From: an uncultured Lachnospiraceae bacterium
Lineage (GTDB): Bacteria; Bacillota; Clostridia; Lachnospirales; Lachnospiraceae
Reading direction: 5' to 3'
DNA length: 10,675 bases
Assembly: GCA_910585935.1 (NCBI GenBank)
Contig: CAJUHN010000122.1
Coordinates: 1 to 10,675, forward strand
The notes beneath the pieces were generated by a model, which saw only the letters and a program-made list of their open reading frames with translations, had not been told where the DNA came from and made no database searches. Every line of letters starts with the position of its first letter. Within the stretch, counting starts at the first letter, position 1. Below, one piece after another: positions 7,266 through 10,675 of this stretch. The position numbers and the translations under genes were made by a program.

Positions 7266-7421
7266 GGGCGCTGCGGCGAGGAAGTATTCCAACGAAGCCG
7301 CGCTCTCGCTCCGTTCCAGACGTAGCGGTACTAAATTTGCCATTTCGCTTCTTGCGAAATGGCTCATTAAGTGCCGACGTCTTCCAAGGGGCTTCTTTTG
7401 GAATACTTCCTCGCCTTCGCT
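7266..7421 (-). repeat. Dispersed hairpin repeat, copy 2 (complete)
   Basis: Perfect 14-base terminal inverted repeats, GAGGAAGTATTCCA (7278-7291) and TGGAATACTTCCTC (7399-7412), enclose further pairings: AGACGT/ACGTCT, GGTACT/AGTGCC and a perfect central stem GCCATTTCGC (7339-7348) / GCGAAATGGC (7354-7363). GC-rich flanks extend the stem imperfectly. The orientation is assigned so that all copies read alike; copies 1 and 3 are on the plus strand. It begins about 30 bases after the lipoprotein stop, and CTTTTTGGGCTGTTTT follows it, so it may act as a terminator. Open frames across it look accidental. Confidence 0.92.
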
Positions 7422-7474
7422 ACTTTTTGGGCTGTTTTAATGTATAAAAAAATTTCAGGATAACAATGGAATAG

Positions 7475-7495
7475 AAAAGCGGTTGTTATACCCGC
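7475..7495 (-). terminator. Possible weak terminator after the ATPase-nuclease pair
   Basis: On the minus strand GCGG and CCGC (7492-7495 and 7479-7482) pair around a 9-base loop and are followed by TTTTCTATT. It lies about 36 bases beyond the stop of the small nuclease-like gene. The stem is short, so the call is tentative. Confidence 0.4.
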
Positions 7496-7530
7496 CCTAC
7501 TCGAATAAATTACATTAACTGTTCTTATTA

Positions 7531-8088
7531 CTATTTGCTAAATATCACATCATGTATTGTTTTTACATACTCTTGTTTTTCTAAAGTCAATATATCTTTA
7601 TACAATATTCCTTGGAAAATTTCCAAACCGAATAATATTTTATTCTGACTTTTCGATAAATCAGACATTTTCCTTTTAAATGCATCAAAAGAAACGCTAT
7701 CCTGTTCTTTTTCTATAATTCCAGCATCATTATATATTACAATCAGCACTACCCTCATTTTCAGTTCATTCAAAGAAAGTTTCGGAAAAAAAGCCATTTG
7801 TAATGTCATAATACTATCATAAGCTTTCTGATGTAATTCTTTTTTAGGAATCCTCGATTTTCTAACATTTTTAAATTCCATCAAATATATATGCGCATCA
7901 TCTTTTATATATAATGCATCGCAAGACTTATGAGGTTTCTTCGCACGATATATATCAGCAATATCACTTGTTATACAATCAAAATTATAAACTAGGTTTT
8001 GATAATCAACAACCGCATTCCCTTCATCATCTTTAGATGTTTCACTAAGTGTACTCTTTGCCTTATTTTTATCTATTAGTCTATCCAT
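7531..8088 (-). CDS. Small protein with PD-(D/E)XK nuclease-like motif, partner of the ATPase
   Basis: I do not recognise this 185-residue protein as a named family. It contains CDALYIKDDAHIYLMEFKN, which fits the PD-(D/E)XK signature: Asp57, 13 residues, Glu71-Phe-Lys73, between predicted strands. A helix with Gln87-Lys88 follows (HQKAYDSI), as often seen in this fold. A metal-dependent nuclease acting on DNA or RNA is therefore plausible, though a catalytically dead or purely structural version is possible. It begins 7 bases after the ATPase stop. Its GAGG site overlaps that stop codon (TTATGAGGTAGAAATG), so the two are almost certainly translated together. There are no signal peptide or membrane segments. 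The pair looks AT-richer than the surrounding housekeeping genes, which is consistent with horizontal acquisition. Confidence 0.8.
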   Translation of the reverse strand: MDRLIDKNKAKSTLSETSKDDEGNAVVDYQNLVYNFDCITSDIADIYRAKKPHKSCDALYIKDDAHIYLMEFKNVRKSRIPKKELHQKAYDSIMTLQMAFFPKLSLNELKMRVVLIVIYNDAGIIEKEQDSVSFDAFKRKMSDLSKSQNKILFGLEIFQGILYKDILTLEKQEYVKTIHDVIFSK

Positions 8089-8095
8089 TTCTACC

Positions 8096-9361
8096 TCATA
8101 AATTTTCTAGCGGTTTATACAATGTTTGATAGATACTCTCAGTAGTTTTTGTTACATTCTCTGTAACATATCGATTCTTCATTTTTTCTTTCATTAAATA
8201 AAAACTCCCTTTATCCTTGATTCCATAATTAGCCATCATTACTTCCAATGCCCTGATAAAATAAGGGCTATGAGAATTAACAACAGACACAACTCCCATA
8301 TTTTTATACATTAGCACCAATATTTCAGCAAACTTCAGATGCCACTCAGGATGTAAATTGGTTTCGGGTTCATCAATCAATAATATACCATTTTTCTTTA
8401 AAAACCCATTTTCAACTAATTTCTTAATCAAAAGAAAATTTTTAATTCCAGACGCAACATTCTCCAAGTTAACAGAAATATCCAAATCGTTATCATCATA
8501 TATGATACTTCCATTATTACTCATTCTCAAATTTCCATTAACCACATCTTCAAGTATCTCTTTCACTGTTTCTATATTACTTTCAATTTCTGTGTATTCT
8601 TCAAAAGTACTGTTTGGATTAGAAATATTTCGCAAATAATAAAGAATATCTCCTTCCGGAGAATAAGACATTCCTCTATGATTATAATTACGATTGATCA
8701 TATCCAAAATATTAAATGTAGGTAAATAAATCACATCAGGTTCATTAACAGAGTTGAAAGTAAGGCTCTCAATCTTATGATCCTTAATTTCTATGACATT
8801 ATCTCCATTTACAGAATGTATCTCAATACTTGCCGTGGAAATGTCTGATGCAAAATTTATCTGCTTATTAAATGTACCTATAATATACCTATCACCAATA
8901 AATTTCATCATTACTTCTTTAGGTCGATTAAAAACCTCTTCTATTTTATCATACAGTGGAATTAAGAATTTATCTGAATAGATATTTTTATCTTGCATTT
9001 CATAATTAGTCAAAGCTTCATCAAAATACCTTTTAATTTCTGAAACTCTATTTTCATTTTCCATTTCCAACAAAGAAACAATATTTTTACTTAATAGTTC
9101 ATAAAAATCAATCAAAAGTTTACGTGATAAATATTCATTATCATTAAAATATTGATTAAAACTCCAGATTATAGAATACAAACTACGTTTATATTCATCC
9201 AAAATTTTTTTATTAGAATTTCTAAAAGTATTTACTGCTGCATATATAGATTTTAAAATTGTGCTTTTACCAATATTGTTATTACCCGCTATAATTGAAA
9301 TACCATTCATATCAATATCAGCTTCAATAATTTTAGCAATATTTTTTAATTTAATTTTCAT
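8096..9361 (-). CDS. AAA/ABC-type ATPase of the OLD-like (AAA_21/AAA_15) group
   Basis: The 421-residue protein has ABC-like ATPase motifs in order. These are Walker A GNNNIGKST (Lys32), a long helical insertion (about 45-200), a signature-like VASGIKN (Ser304), Walker B ILLIDEPETNLHP (Asp330-Glu331) and the switch histidine NSHSP (His364). Sequence after His364 is short and lacks a TOPRIM nuclease domain, unlike full OLD or GajA proteins. This suggests the nuclease function lies in the adjacent gene. ATPases of this kind act as sensors or motors in several phage-defence systems. The open frame reaches 9406, but the start at 9361 is chosen because AGGAG lies 6 bases upstream and it yields the typical MKIKLKNI beginning. 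A perfect TATAAT on the same strand lies upstream at 9458-9463. Confidence 0.88.
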   Translation of the reverse strand: MKIKLKNIAKIIEADIDMNGISIIAGNNNIGKSTILKSIYAAVNTFRNSNKKILDEYKRSLYSIIWSFNQYFNDNEYLSRKLLIDFYELLSKNIVSLLEMENENRVSEIKRYFDEALTNYEMQDKNIYSDKFLIPLYDKIEEVFNRPKEVMMKFIGDRYIIGTFNKQINFASDISTASIEIHSVNGDNVIEIKDHKIESLTFNSVNEPDVIYLPTFNILDMINRNYNHRGMSYSPEGDILYYLRNISNPNSTFEEYTEIESNIETVKEILEDVVNGNLRMSNNGSIIYDDNDLDISVNLENVASGIKNFLLIKKLVENGFLKKNGILLIDEPETNLHPEWHLKFAEILVLMYKNMGVVSVVNSHSPYFIRALEVMMANYGIKDKGSFYLMKEKMKNRYVTENVTKTTESIYQTLYKPLENL

Positions 9362-9366
9362 ACATA

Positions 9367-9373
9367 TCTCCTC
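9367..9373 (-). promoter_or_regulatory. Ribosome binding site that fixes the ATPase start
   Basis: The minus strand reads GAGGAGA just before the ATG at 9359-9361. The longer alternative beginning at 9406 has only a poorly spaced GGAAG, and its extra 15 residues do not resemble the start of this ATPase family. Confidence 0.7.
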
Positions 9374-9392
9374 TTTTTCATAAAGAACTGAG

Positions 9393-9437
9393 TTACATAA
9401 ATTCATTATATTTTATTCTTCCTTTTTTATCAACCAT
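9393..9437 (-). CDS. Possible 14-residue leader peptide before the ATPase
   Basis: ATG at 9435-9437 opens MVDKKGRIKYNEFM followed by TAA. GAGG lies 6 bases upstream of it. It sits between the TATAAT at 9458-9463 and the ATPase start, so it would be in the same transcript. There is no family resemblance and the length is within chance expectation. Confidence 0.2.
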   Translation of the reverse strand: MVDKKGRIKYNEFM

Positions 9438-9457
9438 TTTTAGCCTCACTATATATA

Positions 9458-9463
9458 ATTATA
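9458..9463 (-). promoter_or_regulatory. Candidate -10 box for the ATPase-nuclease operon
   Basis: A perfect TATAAT on the minus strand, about 95 bases upstream of the ATPase start. The expected -35 position has no good TTGACA match, so the promoter is either weak or regulated. The rest of 9464-9618 has no coding frame. It contains one small inverted repeat, GAAACTT (9563-9569) / AAGTTTC (9583-9589). Confidence 0.35.
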
Positions 9464-9618
9464 CCTCTCCTTCAAAAAATAATTACATTAGATAATTGCA
9501 AAACTCTAAATCCCATAGAACTATTGACCTTTCTGAATATCTATTTCCTGTATCTCCTCACAGAAACTTCATAGATTATCGCAAGTTTCACTTTTCAAAA
9601 AGCAGAACAACCAACGAC

Positions 9619-9771
9619 CAGCGGAGGAAAAGAAGTATTCCATAAGAAGCCCCTTGGAAGACGTTGGTACTTAATAAGCAGTTCCGCAAGGGGCTGCGAA
9701 TTTAGTACCATTACGTCTGGAACGGAGCGAAAGCGCGGCTTCGTTGGAACACTTCCTTTCCGCAGCGTCCC
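9619..9771 (+). repeat. Dispersed hairpin repeat, copy 3 (complete)
   Basis: Same architecture as copy 2 but in the opposite orientation. The terminal arms are less perfect (AGAAGTATTCCA and TGGAACACTTCCT). Pairings GACGT/ACGTC and GGTACT/AGTACC are kept. The central stem has a different sequence, GCAGTTCC (9678-9685) / GGGGCTGC (9690-9697), with two G-U pairs and a GCAA loop. A second loop, GAAA (9729-9732) closed by GC pairs, replaces GAGA of copies 1 and 2. The outer arms differ from copy 2 at about 4 of 50 positions on each side. The unit lies upstream of the ATPase operon. Confidence 0.92.
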
Positions 9772-9913
9772 CCTTTTGACTTTCTCAATTACCTAAAATA
9801 ATTAAAATTTGTCATTCTTATACATCACTTTCTTTTCTTCTATGCCAAAAACTAAAAAAATCATCTTCCTTATATAAATTAACCTGTTATGTCAGTTAAT
9901 TATTGATATAGAA

Positions 9914-9990
9914 AAACTTCAACAAAATATGCTATCCTATAGTTGTAATCCACTACAAACAACGAAAGGATACATATGATGTTGAAGTTT
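9914..9990 (+). promoter_or_regulatory. Long hairpin enclosing the ribosome site and start of a short ORF
   Basis: AAACTTCAACA (9914-9924) and TGTTGAAGTTT (9980-9990) pair perfectly. Further in, ATATG(C)TATCCT pairs with AGGATACATAT apart from one bulge, and an inner TTGTA/TACAA closes a small loop. The AAAGGA ribosome site and both ATGs of the following ORF are in the right arm, so the start would be hidden when folded. Bases 9772-9913 have nothing else I can name. Confidence 0.6.
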
Positions 9991-10053
9991 GTTCCTGCTT
10001 TTATTTCACAAAGGCGAAATGTGAATACTACCAAAATGTCCTATATTTTTTAA
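9976..10053 (+). CDS. Short ORF of unknown function or remnant (25 codons)
   Basis: The frame reads MMLKFVPAFISQRRNVNTTKMSYIF, with AAAGGA 5 bases before the first ATG. I do not recognise it. It starts inside the long hairpin and ends about 20 bases from the convergent stop of the cell-wall protein. A hidden ribosome site of this kind is known from IS200-type transposase leaders, so it may be the decayed left end of an insertion sequence. A small regulatory peptide is the alternative. Confidence 0.35.
   Translation: MMLKFVPAFISQRRNVNTTKMSYIF
10005..10025. terminator. Small hairpin between convergent genes
   Basis: TTCACA (10005-10010) pairs with TGTGAA (10020-10025) around a 9-base loop, some 50 bases beyond the stop of the cell-wall protein gene on the minus strand. 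There is no clear T-run, so it is only a weak terminator candidate. The T-rich tract at 10046-10062 on the plus strand lies beyond it. Confidence 0.2.
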
Positions 10054-10073
10054 TATTTTTTTGTACTATATCA

Positions 10074-10675
10074 TTATTTTTTCTGTTTTGGTTTTCCGTT
10101 CCATGCCCCGTCTTTATCTACATACCAACCATCTGGTGTATAGCAATCTGAATACATTCTTCCTTTTGTACCATCTGAAATGGGATTGAAATAATACCAT
10201 TTTCCTCCGATTAATTGCCAACCGGTTTTCATGCCGTTGTTGATATCAATATAAAACCAGCTTTGATAGCCAGCATCTAGAAACCAGCCATCTTTTGCAT
10301 ATCCTCCTATATCAAATGCATACCATTCTCCGTTAATCCGTTCCCATTTGTAAATTTGCTGACCATCATTTGTAAGTTGCCCATAAGGCCATGTACCATT
10401 CGCATATTGCAGCCACCAAATACCATTACTCTGTTTCCATTCAGCATAACCGCTTTCTTTTCCTGTTATTATTCCTTGTGCAAAACTGATATAGCCTTTT
10501 ATTGGATCTCTATAATCTGTTTTGTTTGTAGTGGAAACTTCTTTTTCAGGAAGTGTAGTTGTAGAATTTTCTTTGTTATCTGAATTATTATTTGAGTTAT
10601 TGTCTTCTGTCGGCAGTGTTTCGATTTCTTCTGGGGTTGTTTCGGTTGGTGGCGTTTCTGTTTCCTCTGGGGTTG
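10074..10675 (-). CDS. Cell-wall-binding repeat protein, C-terminal part (partial)
   Basis: The frame stays open to the window edge, so the N-terminus lies outside. The visible 200 residues begin with a Thr/Pro/Glu-rich linker (ETETPPTETTPEE), then an Asn/Ser/Asp-rich stretch. Aromatic and glycine-rich repeats of the choline-binding or CW_binding type follow: GESWYAF-like units such as NGEWYAFDIGGYAKDGWF, GWQLIGGKWYYFNP and DGWYVDKDGAWNGK. Such repeats anchor secreted proteins to wall polymers. The catalytic or adhesive part should lie upstream, beyond the window. The stop is TAA at 10074-10076. No sortase motif is visible at the C-terminus. Confidence 0.85.
   Translation of the reverse strand, partial: TPEETETPPTETTPEEIETLPTEDNNSNNNSDNKENSTTTLPEKEVSTTNKTDYRDPIKGYISFAQGIITGKESGYAEWKQSNGIWWLQYANGTWPYGQLTNDGQQIYKWERINGEWYAFDIGGYAKDGWFLDAGYQSWFYIDINNGMKTGWQLIGGKWYYFNPISDGTKGRMYSDCYTPDGWYVDKDGAWNGKPKQKK

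Noticed and set aside
7250..7447. Open frame across repeat copy 2, and the opposite-strand frame at 7149-7367
   Set aside because: Both lie within the hairpin repeat and have no ribosome site or family resemblance. They arise from its GC-rich, stop-poor sequence.
8096..8268. TOPRIM nuclease domain at the ATPase C-terminus, as in OLD or GajA
   Set aside because: Only about 57 residues follow the switch histidine (His364) and no DxD or conserved glutamate pattern of TOPRIM is visible.
9362..9406. Fifteen-codon N-terminal extension of the ATPase
   Set aside because: Strong AGGAG precedes the inner ATG, and the family normally begins close to the MKIKLKN strand before Walker A.
10356..10583. 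Plus-strand open frame opposite the cell-wall protein
   Set aside because: It is the antisense shadow of the Trp/Tyr/Gly repeat coding sequence, without a ribosome site.
1..10675. CRISPR array, tRNA or rRNA genes
   Set aside because: The repeats are about 150 bases long, kilobases apart and in mixed orientation. No tRNA cloverleaf or rRNA sequence was recognised.

Overview
The window looks like chromosomal DNA of a low-GC Firmicute, most likely a gut-type clostridium such as a Lachnospiraceae member. This rests on strong purine-rich ribosome binding sites, AT-rich coding, the tig-clpP-clpX-lon gene order, a choline-binding-type cell-wall protein and an Ig-like lipoprotein. The taxon is an inference from style, not a database match.

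Positions 87-5766 hold a minus-strand proteostasis cluster in the order tig, clpP, clpX, lon: trigger factor, the ClpP peptidase, its ClpX unfoldase and LonA protease. Catalytic and structural motifs are intact in all four. A 660-base intergenic stretch (about 5800-6461) separates tig from a divergent plus-strand lipoprotein gene (6462-7238). It carries inverted repeats, candidate promoters and, just before the lipoprotein start, a hairpin enclosing a four-codon mini-ORF with its own perfect Shine-Dalgarno.

Positions 7531-9361 hold a tightly coupled minus-strand pair: an ABC/OLD-like AAA ATPase followed 7 bases later by a 185-residue protein with a PD-(D/E)XK-type nuclease motif. This has the architecture of a two-gene defence module, but I cannot match it to a named system. 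It is the best candidate here for something undescribed.

Three copies of a roughly 150-base, GC-richer, hairpin-forming repeat punctuate the window: a partial one after lon (1-62), one after the lipoprotein gene (about 7266-7421) and one upstream of the ATPase (about 9619-9771). The last two are inverted relative to each other and bracket the ATPase-nuclease pair. The repeat has perfect 14-base terminal inverted repeats in one copy, a central hairpin whose sequence changes while pairing is kept, and GNRA-type loops on one strand. It could be a MITE-like element, a structured RNA or an elaborate terminator.

The right end holds a short ORF behind a long hairpin that buries its start site (9914-10053). 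It converges on the 3' part of a secreted cell-wall-binding repeat protein on the minus strand (10074 to the window edge).
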